From Pseudomonas putida NBRC 14164 (GTDB lineage: Bacteria > Pseudomonadota > Gammaproteobacteria > Pseudomonadales > Pseudomonadaceae), in contig NC_021505.1 in NCBI RefSeq assembly GCF_000412675.1, positions 4,954,501-5,018,500 of the forward strand: a stretch of 64,000 nucleotides of DNA. The letters run 5' to 3'. The notes under the pieces were generated by a model that had not been told where the DNA came from, ran no database searches, and saw nothing but the letters and a program-made list of their open reading frames with translations. Below, one piece after another: positions 42,472-51,768 of this stretch (position 1 is its first letter; the number at the start of each line of letters is the position of its first letter). The translations under genes and the position numbers were made by a program.

Positions 42472-43152
42472 TCAGACCTCGGCCCAGCGGCGTAGCAGGT
42501 TGTGGTAGGTGCCGGTCAGCTGCAGCAACGAGGGGTGCTCGGGTACATCGGCAGTCAGTTGCTGGATGGCATCGTCCATCTCGAACAGCAGCGCCCGCTG
42601 GCTGTCCTCGCGCACCAGGCTCTGGGTCCAGAAGAACGCGGCGTAACGCTGGCCTCGGGTCACCGGGTTGACCTTGTGCAGGCTGGTACCGGGGTACAGC
42701 ACCAGGTCCCCGGCCGCCAGCTTCACCTGCCGCTCACCATAGGTGTCCTGAATCACCAGTTCACCGCCGTCGTAGCTGTCCGGGTCGCTGAGGAACAACG
42801 TCGATGACAGGTCGGTACGCACCCGCTCCGGACTGCCCTTGGGCTGACGCAAGGCGTTATCGATGTGAAAGCCGAAATTGCCACCCTCGCGGTAGCAGTT
42901 GATCAACGGCGGGAACACCTTGTGCGGCAGGGCCGCAGACATGAAGCGCGGGGTTTTCCACAGGCGGTCGATCAGCGCAGTGCCGATCTCCTTGGCCAAC
43001 GGGTGCCCTTCCGGCAACTGCAGGTTGTGTTTGGCCTTGGCCGACTGATATCCGGCAGTCACCTTGCCATCAGCCCAGTCGGCCTGCTCCAGCGCCTCGC
43101 GGATACGGGCCAGCTCGTCAGCGTCAAACAGGCCTGGGATGTGAAGCAGCAT
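42472..43152 (-). CDS. piuC: PiuC/YbiX-type Fe(II)/2-oxoglutarate hydroxylase
   Basis: A 226-residue PKHD-type hydroxylase. Iron ligands are H96 and D98 in FGFHIDNALRQ and H159 in GTSLHKVNPV; R169 (RGQRY) binds 2-oxoglutarate. The C-terminal helical part is typical of YbiX/PiuC. It is commonly encoded beside Fiu/PiuA siderophore receptors and is thought to aid release of iron from, or processing of, siderophores. It diverges from the Fiu-like gene; a Fur-like site lies upstream. Confidence 0.93.
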   Translation of the reverse strand: MLLHIPGLFDADELARIREALEQADWADGKVTAGYQSAKAKHNLQLPEGHPLAKEIGTALIDRLWKTPRFMSAALPHKVFPPLINCYREGGNFGFHIDNALRQPKGSPERVRTDLSSTLFLSDPDSYDGGELVIQDTYGERQVKLAAGDLVLYPGTSLHKVNPVTRGQRYAAFFWTQSLVREDSQRALLFEMDDAIQQLTADVPEHPSLLQLTGTYHNLLRRWAEV

Positions 43153-43373
43153 GGCGGCAGCACCGTTAGGAAATGTAAAGGCGCCAATGATATTGATTCC
43201 CTTTTGCGCTGCACAAGCCTTTTCGCCGCTTAAGACGTTTCAGCTTGATGAAACCGTAAAGGCCAAATGTAAAGATTGTAAATTCTTCACGAATGGTAAC
43301 GACTCTCAATTGTTAGTCACAATTGCTTACATTAAGATCCGCCGCCTCAACACCTTGGGGAAGGTCCTTAGCA
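43153..43373. promoter_or_regulatory. piuC/fiu divergent control region with Fur-like sites
   Basis: AT-richer than its surroundings. CCAATGATATTGATTCCCT (43184-43202) faces piuC, and AATGGTAACGACTCTCAATT (43292-43311) faces fiu. Each resembles a degenerate Fur box, consistent with iron repression of both units. GGGGAAGG at 43357-43364 is the likely ribosome-binding site for fiu. Confidence 0.5.
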
Positions 43374-45665
43374 ATGCGCCAGTACGTACCATCTGCAGTG
43401 AGTTCGCCACGCCTGATCGTATCCGCCATCGGCGTCGCGCTTAGCGCCACATCGGTGTATGCCGCCGACCCGGCCGCCAATAGCGCGATCACCCTCGACG
43501 CTACCAGCGTCAACGGCAAGGCTGAACAGGCCAGCACCGATTACAAAGTCGAGAAGGCCGCCTCGCAGAAGTACACCGCGCCGCTGGTAGACACCCCGCG
43601 CTCGGTCACCGTCATCCCGCAGCAGGTGATCAAGGACACCAACGCCCTGACCCTGCAGGACGCCCTGCGCACCGTGCCAGGAATCACCTTCGGCGCCGGC
43701 GAAGGGGGCAACCCGCAAGGCGACCGCCCGTTCATCCGCGGCTTCGACGCCCAAGGCGATACTTACCTGGACGGCGTGCGTGACACTGGCGCGCAAACCC
43801 GCGAAATCTTCGCCATCGAGTCGGTAGAAGTGGCCAAGGGCCCGAACTCGGCCATCGGTGGCCGTGGTGCTGCCGGCGGTACCATCAACCTGGTGAGCAA
43901 GCGTGCGCACCTGGGCAACTCGCTGGACGGCGCCTGGACCTGGGGCAGTGACCAGACCCAGCGCTACACCTTCGATGGCAACTACCAGTTCAGCGACACC
44001 GTTGCCGGCCGTCTGAACCTGATGACCCACGAAAGCAACGTTGCCGGCCGCGACAAGGTCAACTACGACCGTTGGGGGATCGCGCCGTCGCTGGCCTTCG
44101 GCCTGGGCACACCGACCCGCGTCAACCTCGACTACTACCACCTGGAAAGTGACGACCTGCCGGATTCGGGCATCCCGTACACCATCCCGACCAACGGCAG
44201 CGGCGGGCGCACCTCGGCACACCCGAGCAAGCCGAATGACGGCGGCGACAGCGACAACTTCTATGGCCTGACCGGCCGTGACTTCCGCAAGAGCCGTGTA
44301 GACATCGCCACCTTCGCGATCGAGCACGACCTGACCGACTCGTTGACCATCAAGAACACCCTGCGTCACGGCAACAGCATGCAGGACTACATCCTGACCC
44401 AGCCTGACGACAGCAAGGGCAACGTCAACAACGGCAGCGTCTGGCGCCGTGCAAACACCCGTGTCGGCAACACCGCCACCACCACCAACCAGACCGACCT
44501 GTTCGGCGAGTTCTACGTCGGTGGTATGAAAAACAGCTTCTCCACCGGTATCGAGCTCAGCCGCGAAGAGAGCGACCGTTCGTCCTACACCGTCGACACC
44601 GACACCGTGCCTGGCGGCGCCGCCAACAGCAACTGCACCCCCGGTATGATCGGCGCCACCAGTGGCTACAACTGCACCTCACTGAGCAACCCGAACCCGG
44701 ATGACCCGTGGAACGGTACCATCTCGCGCAACTACGCCGGCACCACCACCAACAGCAAGACCCGGGCGATCTACGTGTTCGACACTCTGGAGCTTACCCC
44801 CGAGTGGCTGGTCAACATGGGCCTGCGCTACGACCACTTCGACACCGACTACAAGACCTACAACGCCGCTGGCACCACCACCGCCAAAGGCAAGGATGTC
44901 AGCGAGTTCGTGACCGGCCAGCTGGGCCTGGTGTGGAAACCGGCCGAAAACGGCAGTATCTACGTTTCCTACGCCACTTCTGCAACGCCACCAGGCTCGA
45001 TGCTCGGCGAAGGTACAGAAGGCAACCCGCTGGGTGGCACCCCGGACCGTAACGGCAACCTGTTGGCCAGTGACATGGAGCCAGAGGAAACCACCAACTA
45101 CGAGATCGGCACCAAGTGGGACCTGCTCGACCAGCGCCTGTCGCTGACCGCTGCGCTGTTCCGCACAGAGAAGGAAAACGCCCGCGTCCAGGTGGACACC
45201 ACCACCTACGAAAACGTCGGCGAAACCCGCGTACAAGGCATCGAACTGTCGGCCAGCGGCAAGATCACCGACAAGTGGCAGGTGTTTGCCGGCTACACCT
45301 ACATGCAGGCTCGCCAGATCGACGGCGGCCCGCTGGGCAAGGCCAACGATGGCAACCAGTTGCCAAACACCCCAAACAACAGCGCCAGCCTGTGGACGAC
45401 CTACTCGATCACGCCAAAGCTGACCGTCGGTGGCGGTGCGTTCTACGTGGATGACGTGTACGGCAGCGTGGCCAACACCACCATGGTCGACAGCTACGTG
45501 CGCTACGACGCCATGGCCGCCTACAAGCTGACCAAGAACGTCGACCTGCAGCTGAACGTGCAGAACCTGACCAACGAGGTGTACTACGACAAGGCCTTCT
45601 CCACCCACTTCGCCAACCAGGCGGCCGGGCGGACTGCACTGTTGACCACCAGCGTCCACTTCTGA
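43374..45665 (+). CDS. fiu: Fiu-like TonB-dependent catecholate siderophore receptor
   Basis: A 763-residue outer-membrane receptor. The signal peptide (VSAIGVALSATSVYA) ends near residue 31. The plug is at about 55-190 with TPRSVTVIPQQVIKDTNALT and RPFIRGFDAQGDTYLDGVRD; the barrel ends TALLTTSVHF, a terminal Phe. It lacks an STN domain, so it transports without signalling to a sigma factor. ATG 43374 is supported by GGGGAAGG. It sits beside piuC and a membrane reductase, an arrangement used for monocatechol or xenosiderophore iron. Confidence 0.94.
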   Translation: MRQYVPSAVSSPRLIVSAIGVALSATSVYAADPAANSAITLDATSVNGKAEQASTDYKVEKAASQKYTAPLVDTPRSVTVIPQQVIKDTNALTLQDALRTVPGITFGAGEGGNPQGDRPFIRGFDAQGDTYLDGVRDTGAQTREIFAIESVEVAKGPNSAIGGRGAAGGTINLVSKRAHLGNSLDGAWTWGSDQTQRYTFDGNYQFSDTVAGRLNLMTHESNVAGRDKVNYDRWGIAPSLAFGLGTPTRVNLDYYHLESDDLPDSGIPYTIPTNGSGGRTSAHPSKPNDGGDSDNFYGLTGRDFRKSRVDIATFAIEHDLTDSLTIKNTLRHGNSMQDYILTQPDDSKGNVNNGSVWRRANTRVGNTATTTNQTDLFGEFYVGGMKNSFSTGIELSREESDRSSYTVDTDTVPGGAANSNCTPGMIGATSGYNCTSLSNPNPDDPWNGTISRNYAGTTTNSKTRAIYVFDTLELTPEWLVNMGLRYDHFDTDYKTYNAAGTTTAKGKDVSEFVTGQLGLVWKPAENGSIYVSYATSATPPGSMLGEGTEGNPLGGTPDRNGNLLASDMEPEETTNYEIGTKWDLLDQRLSLTAALFRTEKENARVQVDTTTYENVGETRVQGIELSASGKITDKWQVFAGYTYMQARQIDGGPLGKANDGNQLPNTPNNSASLWTTYSITPKLTVGGGAFYVDDVYGSVANTTMVDSYVRYDAMAAYKLTKNVDLQLNVQNLTNEVYYDKAFSTHFANQAAGRTALLTTSVHF

Positions 45666-45707
45666 TGTCGGGATTGGGTTGATCCGCTAGAAGGGCTGCT
45701 CCTGTGG

Positions 45708-45810
45708 CGGCCTCTTCGCGGGCTTGCCCGCTCCCACAAGTCCACCACAACCTTCAAACCCTGTGGTGTACCTGTGGGAGCGGGCAAGCCCGCGAAGAGG
45801 CCGGTACAAG
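45708..45810. repeat. Paired inverted REP element
   Basis: CGGCCTCTTCGCGGGCTTGC and its inverted copy (GCAAGCCCGCGAAGAGGCCG) flank a spacer between fiu and the reductase gene. Confidence 0.88.
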
Positions 45811-45918
45811 CTTCCACCAAAAGAAGCCCACCCCCGCCCCGTTCATTGAGCGGGGCTTTTGCGTATCAAGGCATAATGCACGCCGCGCAGTCTGCGGCAG
45901 CAACACAAGGTGATCGAT

Positions 45919-48474
45919 GTGGTGAAGAAGACGCTGTTCCAATTGCACTGGTTCTTTGGCATCACCGCTGGCCTGGTGCTGGCCTTGATGGGCATCACCG
46001 GGGCCCTGTACTCGTTCCAGGAAGAACTGCTGCGCGCGTTCAATGCCGATGTGCTCAAGGTAGAAGTGCGCGCCGAAGGCGTACTGCCGCCGGCCGAGCT
46101 GGTGCAACGGGTCGAGGCCCAGCAACACGACAAGGTATCGATGCTGTGGGTAGACGTACGTGAAGGCAACGCCGCACGCATCTTCTTCATGCCGGCACCG
46201 GGCGAGCGCCGTGGCGAGCTGCGCTATGCGGACCCCTATACGGGCGAACTCAAAGGCGAAGTGGCCGGGCAAGGCTTCTTCAACCTCATGCTCAACCTGC
46301 ACCGCTTCCTGGCCATTGGCGACACTGGCCGGCAGATCACCGGCGCCTGCACCCTGATGCTGGTGTTCTTCTGCCTGTCCGGCCTGTACCTGCGCTGGCC
46401 GCGCAAGGCGCTGGACTGGCGCACCTGGCTTACTTTCGACTGGGCCAAGAAAGGCCGCGCCTTCAACTGGGACCTGCACGCCGTGGCCGGTACCTGGTGC
46501 CTGCTGTTCTATCTTCTGTTCGCCCTGACCGGCCTGTTCTGGTCCTATGAGTGGTACCGCGAAGGCCTGAACAAGCTGCTGGCCGACGCGCCGGCAGCCG
46601 GCCAGCAACAAAAACGCGGCGAAGGCCGTGGCCGCCACGGGCCGCAGAAAGTCGACAAGAACGCCCCGCCGCTGGTGGTCGACTACGACGCCATCTGGGC
46701 CAACCTCAAAGACGCAGCAGGGCCAGGCCTTGCCGCCTACAACCTGCGCCTGCCACCGGTTGGCGGCCAGCCGGCCAACCTGTTCTACCTGCTGGACAAC
46801 GCCGATCACCCGCGCGCCTTCAACACCCTGGAACTGGACCCGGCCACCGGCCAGGTGAAAAGACACGACCGCTACTCCGAAAAATCCTTCAAGGCCCAGC
46901 TGCTGCAGAGCGTCTACGCCCTGCACGTGGGCGAATACTTCGGCCTGCCGGGGCGCATCATCGTCACCATCGCCAGCTTGACCATGCCACTGTTTTTCGT
47001 CACGGGCTGGCTGCTGTACCTCGACCGCCGTCGCAAGAAGCGCCAGGTCCGCGCAGCCCGTGGCAACGTCGCCACCGGCGACGGCAGCGGCGACAGCTGG
47101 TTGATCGGCTTTGCCAGCCAAAGCGGCTTTGCCGAACAACTGGCCTGGCAAAGTGCCGGCCAGTTGCAGGCAGCCGGCCTGCCGGTGCAGGTACGCGCAC
47201 TGGCCGAACTGCGTGAAGACGACCTGCGCCAGGCCCGCCGCGCGTTGTTCGTGGTCAGTACTTTCGGCGACGGCGAAGCACCCGACAGCGCCCGCGGTTT
47301 CGAGCGCAAGGTGCTCGGCCAGCCTTGGCCCCTGAACAACCTCAACTATGCCCTGCTCGCCCTCGGCGACCGCCAGTACCCGCACTTCTGTGGCTTCGCC
47401 CGTCGCCTGCAGGCGTGGCTGGGAGAACGCGGTGCCAGCAGCGCGTTCAGCCCGGTGGAAGTGGACAACGCCGACCAGGCCGCCCTGCAGCAGTGGCAGC
47501 AGGAGCTGGCGCAACTGACCGGCGCCCAGCCAGTGGCCGCCTGGCAGCCGCCAAGCTTTGGCAACTGGTCACTGGTGCGTCGCGAACTGCTCAACCCGGG
47601 CAGCCAGGGCCAGCCGGTGTACTTGCTTGGCCTGCTGGCTGAAGAGCCTGCCAGTTGGGAAGCCGGCGACCTGGTGGAGATACTGCCGCTCAATGGGCAG
47701 CCACGGATCGACGCGTTCCTCAAGGGCATGGCGCTGGACGCCAGCGCCCGGGTACAGGTGAATGGCCTGGGGGAAACACTTGCCCAAGCCCTCGCTGGCC
47801 GCCAGTTGCCGGCGCGCCGTGATCACCTGATCGGCTTGCAGCCGCAGGCGCTGGTCGACGCTCTGGTGCCAATCGGCAGCCGCGAATACTCCATCGCCTC
47901 CATCGCCAGTGATGGCGCGCTGGAGCTGATCGTGCGCAAGGAGCGCCATAGCGATGGGAACCTGGGCCTGGGCTCCGGGTGGCTCACCGAATACCTGCCA
48001 CTGAACGGCACGCTGAGCTTGCGCCTGCGGCGCAACAGCGGCTTCCACCTGCCGGAGACCGCAGCCCCGATGATCCTGATCGGTAACGGCACCGGCCTGG
48101 CCGGCCTGCGCAGCCTGATCCGCGCACGGGTGAATGCTGGCGAACAGCGCAACTGGCTGCTGTTTGGCGAGCGTAACCGGGCGCATGACCTGCTGTGTGG
48201 TGACGAGCTTCAAGGCTGGCTGCAGAGCGGCGACCTGGCACGCCTGGACCTGGCGTTCTCGCGGGATCAGGCCGAGAAAGTGTATGTGCAGGATGTGTTG
48301 CTGCAGCAAGCCGAGGAATTCAAGCGCTGGGTGGCGGATGGCGCCTGTGTGTATGTCTGCGGCAGCCTGCAAGGGATGGCTGCGGGGGTGGATGCGGCGC
48401 TCAACGGCATGCTTGGTGAAGCCGCTGTGCAGCAGTTGATCGAGGATGGGCGGTATCGGCGGGATGTGTACTGA
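45919..48474 (+). CDS. PepSY-flavodoxin-NADPH reductase fusion, probable iron/sulfite-type reductase
   Basis: An 851-residue inner-membrane fusion. Residues 1-370 are PepSY-type (KKTLFQLHWFFGITAGLVLA, four helices, conserved LHRFLAIGDTGRQITG). Then comes a flavodoxin domain (about 395-530, FASQSGFAEQLAWQSAG binding FMN), then an FAD- and NADPH-binding reductase of the sulfite-reductase alpha/P450-reductase kind (EYSIASIAS; LIGNGTGLAGLRSLI). Electrons probably pass from NADPH to a periplasmic acceptor such as a ferric siderophore. GTG 45919 or 45922 is preferred, after AAGGTG; the frame also starts at GTG 45910. Confidence 0.9.
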   Translation: MVKKTLFQLHWFFGITAGLVLALMGITGALYSFQEELLRAFNADVLKVEVRAEGVLPPAELVQRVEAQQHDKVSMLWVDVREGNAARIFFMPAPGERRGELRYADPYTGELKGEVAGQGFFNLMLNLHRFLAIGDTGRQITGACTLMLVFFCLSGLYLRWPRKALDWRTWLTFDWAKKGRAFNWDLHAVAGTWCLLFYLLFALTGLFWSYEWYREGLNKLLADAPAAGQQQKRGEGRGRHGPQKVDKNAPPLVVDYDAIWANLKDAAGPGLAAYNLRLPPVGGQPANLFYLLDNADHPRAFNTLELDPATGQVKRHDRYSEKSFKAQLLQSVYALHVGEYFGLPGRIIVTIASLTMPLFFVTGWLLYLDRRRKKRQVRAARGNVATGDGSGDSWLIGFASQSGFAEQLAWQSAGQLQAAGLPVQVRALAELREDDLRQARRALFVVSTFGDGEAPDSARGFERKVLGQPWPLNNLNYALLALGDRQYPHFCGFARRLQAWLGERGASSAFSPVEVDNADQAALQQWQQELAQLTGAQPVAAWQPPSFGNWSLVRRELLNPGSQGQPVYLLGLLAEEPASWEAGDLVEILPLNGQPRIDAFLKGMALDASARVQVNGLGETLAQALAGRQLPARRDHLIGLQPQALVDALVPIGSREYSIASIASDGALELIVRKERHSDGNLGLGSGWLTEYLPLNGTLSLRLRRNSGFHLPETAAPMILIGNGTGLAGLRSLIRARVNAGEQRNWLLFGERNRAHDLLCGDELQGWLQSGDLARLDLAFSRDQAEKVYVQDVLLQQAEEFKRWVADGACVYVCGSLQGMAAGVDAALNGMLGEAAVQQLIEDGRYRRDVY

Positions 48475-48490
48475 TCATCTATTGATGTAG

Positions 48491-48600
48491 CCGGTGCTGG
48501 CCCTATCGCCGGCAAGCCAGCTCCCACAGGTACAGCACCGGGCCCGAGGGCAGTGGGTTACCTGTGGGAGCTGGCTTGCCGGCGATAGGGCCGGTACAGG
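48491..48600. repeat. Paired inverted REP element
   Basis: CCGGTGCTGGCCCTATCGCC begins the left unit, with an inverted copy ending in GGCGATAGGGCCGGTACAGG. It lies between the convergent reductase and omega-amidase genes. Confidence 0.85.
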
Positions 48601-48603
48601 CTG

Positions 48604-49395
48604 TCAGTGTAAATCGAAGGTATCGGCATCCAGGTTGGCCGGGAACTTGGCCCGGTACGCCGCCAGTTCCGCAGCGCTCAACACGGCGGTAAACACCCCG
48701 TCTGCCTCGCCTGCACCGAGCAGGCTCTCGCCCTGGAAGTCCAGCACCTGGCTGTCGCCCGAATAGGCAAAGCCCTTGCCGTCCGTGCCCACCCGGTTCA
48801 CCGCTGCCACATAGCACAGGTTCTCGATGCCCCGCGCCGGTAGCAGACGGTTCCAGTGCTGGCGGCGTGCAGCCGGCCAGTTGGCGGTGTAAAGCAGCAG
48901 GTCGGTGTCCTGGGCGTCACGGCTCCACACCGGGAACCGCAGGTCGTAGCAAATCAGCGGGCGAATTCGCCAACCCTTGAGCTCGAACTGCACCTGGCGT
49001 TCACCGGGGGTGTAGTGCTTGTGCTCACCGGCCATGCGGAACAGGTGGCGCTTGTCGTAGTGCAATATCTCGCCGTCCGGCCGCGCCCATAGCAGGCGGT
49101 TGCGGTGGCTGCCATCGGCGGCCTGGATGATCACGCTGCCGGTGATCACCGCGTTGTACTTCTTCGCCTGGGCCTTCAGCCATTTGTAGGTCGGGCCATT
49201 CTCCGGTTCGGCCAGGCTTTCGGAATCCATCGAAAAACCGGTGGTGAACATCTCTGGCAGGATTACCAGGTCCACCTCCCCTACCTGCTCCAGCAACACC
49301 TCGAAGTGTGCATAGTTGGCCTCGCGGTCGTGCCAGGCCAGGGTGGTTTGCACCAGGGCGACTTTCAGGTTGGGCAGTGTGCTCAGATCGCGCAT
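48604..49395 (-). CDS. Nitrilase-family omega-amidase (YafV-like)
   Basis: A 263-residue carbon-nitrogen hydrolase. The triad is E48 (LPEMF), K115 (YDKRHLF) and C149 (ICYDLRFP). Omega-amidases remove the amide from 2-oxoglutaramate or 2-oxosuccinamate, the products of glutamine- or asparagine-dependent transamination. The gene overlaps the aminotransferase gene by 13 bases, matching a known pairing for methionine salvage, where the amidase pulls the transamination forward. Confidence 0.93.
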   Translation of the reverse strand: MRDLSTLPNLKVALVQTTLAWHDREANYAHFEVLLEQVGEVDLVILPEMFTTGFSMDSESLAEPENGPTYKWLKAQAKKYNAVITGSVIIQAADGSHRNRLLWARPDGEILHYDKRHLFRMAGEHKHYTPGERQVQFELKGWRIRPLICYDLRFPVWSRDAQDTDLLLYTANWPAARRQHWNRLLPARGIENLCYVAAVNRVGTDGKGFAYSGDSQVLDFQGESLLGAGEADGVFTAVLSAAELAAYRAKFPANLDADTFDLH

Positions 49396-50531
49396 AGTCG
49401 TTCCGCTGCCTGACGCAGCGTCTCCTCACGTTTGGCAAAGCACAGGCGTACCAGGCGTTGCTCGGGGATGGGTTGCTGGTAGAACACCGATACCGGGATG
49501 GTCGCCACACCGTGCTCACGGGTGAGCCATAGCGACATGTCGACATCGTTCAGGTCCGGGCGGATCTGCGAGTAGTCCACCAACTGGAAATAAGTGCCTG
49601 CCGTGCGGGTAAAGTCGAAGCGTGAGCCTTCCAGCAAGCCGCAGAACAGATCGCGCTTGGCCTGGTAGAAGGCCGGCAGCTCATCGATATGCTCAGGGTG
49701 CTCGGCCATGAAATCAGCCAGGGCGCATTGCAATGGCGTCACGCCACAGAAGTTGACGTACTGGTGCACCTTGCGCAGCTCTGCGCTCAGCGCCGGGGGC
49801 GCGATCACGTAGCCGGTCTTCCAGCCGGTAACGTGGTAGGTCTTGCCGAACGAACTGACCACAAAGGCGCGTTGATACAACTGCTCGTGGGCCAACACGC
49901 TGGCGTGGCGAACGCCGTCGTAAACCAGATGCTCGTAGACCTCATCGCTGACCAGGTAGATATCGCGGTCGGCAATCAGCGTTGCCAACTGCTCAAGGTC
50001 TTCGCGAGTGATCAGTGCGCCACTGGGGTTATGCGGCGAATTGAGGATGACCATGCGGGTGCGCGGGCTCAGGGCATCACTGAACTTCTGCCAGTCGATA
50101 CGGAAGTCGCCGTCGCTCAGTTGCACATGCACACAGCGGCCACCGGCCAGTTCCACGGACGGCTCGTAGCTGTCGTAGCACGGGTCGAAGACAATCACTT
50201 CGTCACCGGCATGGACCACCGCCTGGATGGCACAGAAGATCGCCTCGGTGGCACCGGGGGTGATGGTCACTTCCTGGTCGGCATCCACCTGTGCGCCATA
50301 CAGCCGCGCCACCTTCGCCGCCACTTGCTGGCGCAAGGCCGGCAGGCCGGTCATTGGCGAATACTGGTTGTGCCCGGCAGCCACATGCCGGCCCACTGCA
50401 TCGAGCAGGGCCTGCGGGCCGTTGAAATCAGGGAAACCCTGGGACAGGTTGAGCGCGCCGGTCTGCACGGCGAGCTGGGACATGGTGGTGAAGATGGTCG
50501 TGCCGACATTCGGCAGTTTGCTGCGGATCAT
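49383..50531 (-). CDS. PLP-dependent aminotransferase (methionine/glutamine type, YbdL-like)
   Basis: A 382-residue class I aminotransferase. The Schiff-base lysine lies in SSFGKTYHVTGWK near residue 235, and the NSPHNPSGALI motif positions the carboxylate. The fold and length match YbdL/MtnE, which aminate 4-methylthio-2-oxobutanoate to methionine. The overlap with the omega-amidase gene supports glutamine as amino donor. Single ATG at 50531 with AAAGAGGG upstream. It is followed upstream by one copy of the RHS-flanking repeat. Confidence 0.92.
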   Translation of the reverse strand: MIRSKLPNVGTTIFTTMSQLAVQTGALNLSQGFPDFNGPQALLDAVGRHVAAGHNQYSPMTGLPALRQQVAAKVARLYGAQVDADQEVTITPGATEAIFCAIQAVVHAGDEVIVFDPCYDSYEPSVELAGGRCVHVQLSDGDFRIDWQKFSDALSPRTRMVILNSPHNPSGALITREDLEQLATLIADRDIYLVSDEVYEHLVYDGVRHASVLAHEQLYQRAFVVSSFGKTYHVTGWKTGYVIAPPALSAELRKVHQYVNFCGVTPLQCALADFMAEHPEHIDELPAFYQAKRDLFCGLLEGSRFDFTRTAGTYFQLVDYSQIRPDLNDVDMSLWLTREHGVATIPVSVFYQQPIPEQRLVRLCFAKREETLRQAAERLCAI

Positions 50532-50576
50532 GGAGCCCTCTTTCCTGGGGTGTATCCGGCACGGGGTGGAGTCCGA

Positions 50577-50638
50577 GCATAGCGGATCGAGCAGTCAGGA
50601 AAAAGGTTGAAGCGATGGTGGCGTTGTGCTGGGCCAAA
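50577..50638. repeat. Direct repeat, copy 1 (left of the RHS gene)
   Basis: A 62-base segment beginning GCATAGCGGATC, matching 51769-51830 at 48 of 62 positions (35 of the first 40). It lies 46 bases upstream of the aminotransferase ATG. Confidence 0.8.
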
Positions 50639-50769
50639 AAGTTTAATCTACGCAGAGCAGGGGCCCTTGCCGAGTTCATTGTGGCCAACGGCTAACAAAT
50701 TCCATCAACCTCACAGCTTATATACCGGCGCCCTTGCACAATTCATGGCCTGCGCAGAATTCACCATGT

Positions 50770-51621
50770 TCAGAGATTAGGTGCCCCCCTTACAGTCAAC
50801 ATGGCCTTTTCAACCTCAATATTGAGCTCCGCTTCATTTTTAGCCCAGTCGCCTATTTTGGATTCGACCGCCACATCAACTCGTTCTTGAGTCCTTCTAT
50901 AGGCCGCATGAAATTCTAGCAAAGTCTCTTTAATCAACTTTCCGCCACCTGCGTATTTCGGGTTTTGAAGCTTTCCGGACAGCCAATTGAAGGCAGGACT
51001 CGCCTCCACATAGGCTTTTTGAATCCCTTGCTTGGCAAGCGACGCTATAGCCTCTGCATCCTTCAGCCGGGCCGTATGGCCAAGATTCTTTACAGAATCT
51101 AAATTTAGTTGCATTTCCATGCTACTAGCTTTTAAAAGCTTAATCCTCGCTTTCAGCTTAATAGCATGACCCTGCGCTAAAACGGGGAAATGGCCACTAG
51201 GATCTGCCTTGTTAATCGGATCATTCCCGCAGTAGCCATAAGCATTGACAACCTGAAAAGGTGAAATGCTATCAGGCGAAAGGAACCGCATCGTGGCAGG
51301 ATTGTAGGCACGATAACCATTTCCTGGCAAATACATCGCGATCCCCGGATGCAAGTATTCACCATTGAAACCTAACTGAGAGGCCTCGGAGAAATTATTA
51401 GACCTGCGACCGTAAGGTGCGTATACAAACTTCATCCACTTATTAAAGCTTGCAGCCACGTTTACGGTGCCGCTAAGCTCGCAGGCGAGCAGTGATGCCG
51501 GCGCAATATTATTAGCAAGCTCGCACATGATCACGTCTTTCGTGCGTACATAGCGCGACGCACGCTCACCCGCCACAACACTGATCAATGTACTTTCTTT
51601 ATAAAAGAATTTTGCTTCCAT
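50770..51621 (-). CDS. Orphan RHS-repeat core protein with variable C-terminal tip
   Basis: A 283-residue protein. Residues about 63-150 hold the RHS-associated core (FVYAPYGRRSNNFSEASQLG; FNGEYLHPGIAMYLPGNGYR; RFLSPDSISPF; GYCGNDPINKADPSGH). After the core, residues 150-283 are a Lys-rich helical tip that I do not recognise and that could be a toxin. There is no signal peptide, no long RHS shell and no VgrG or PAAR next to it. Codon use is AT-richer than its neighbours, a sign of transfer. ATG 51621 has GGGG nine bases upstream; 51627 is an alternative. Confidence 0.8.
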   Translation of the reverse strand: MEAKFFYKESTLISVVAGERASRYVRTKDVIMCELANNIAPASLLACELSGTVNVAASFNKWMKFVYAPYGRRSNNFSEASQLGFNGEYLHPGIAMYLPGNGYRAYNPATMRFLSPDSISPFQVVNAYGYCGNDPINKADPSGHFPVLAQGHAIKLKARIKLLKASSMEMQLNLDSVKNLGHTARLKDAEAIASLAKQGIQKAYVEASPAFNWLSGKLQNPKYAGGGKLIKETLLEFHAAYRRTQERVDVAVESKIGDWAKNEAELNIEVEKAMLTVRGAPNL

Positions 51622-51768
51622 GTTCATTACCCCGCAGAAACAGAGTGGTTTCCGAGGAAATTTCCCACGTCCTTCGGAAAATGAAAACTGGTAGAAATGA
51701 CAGGTCGACGAGGCAACCGAGAGGACTGACGCACCTATCAAACACATCCGCTACAGGACAGAGCCAGT

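Noticed and set aside
45754..47514. 586-codon antisense frame opposite the reductase fusion
   Set aside because: A shadow of a well-supported multi-domain gene; Q/G/A-rich low-complexity product.
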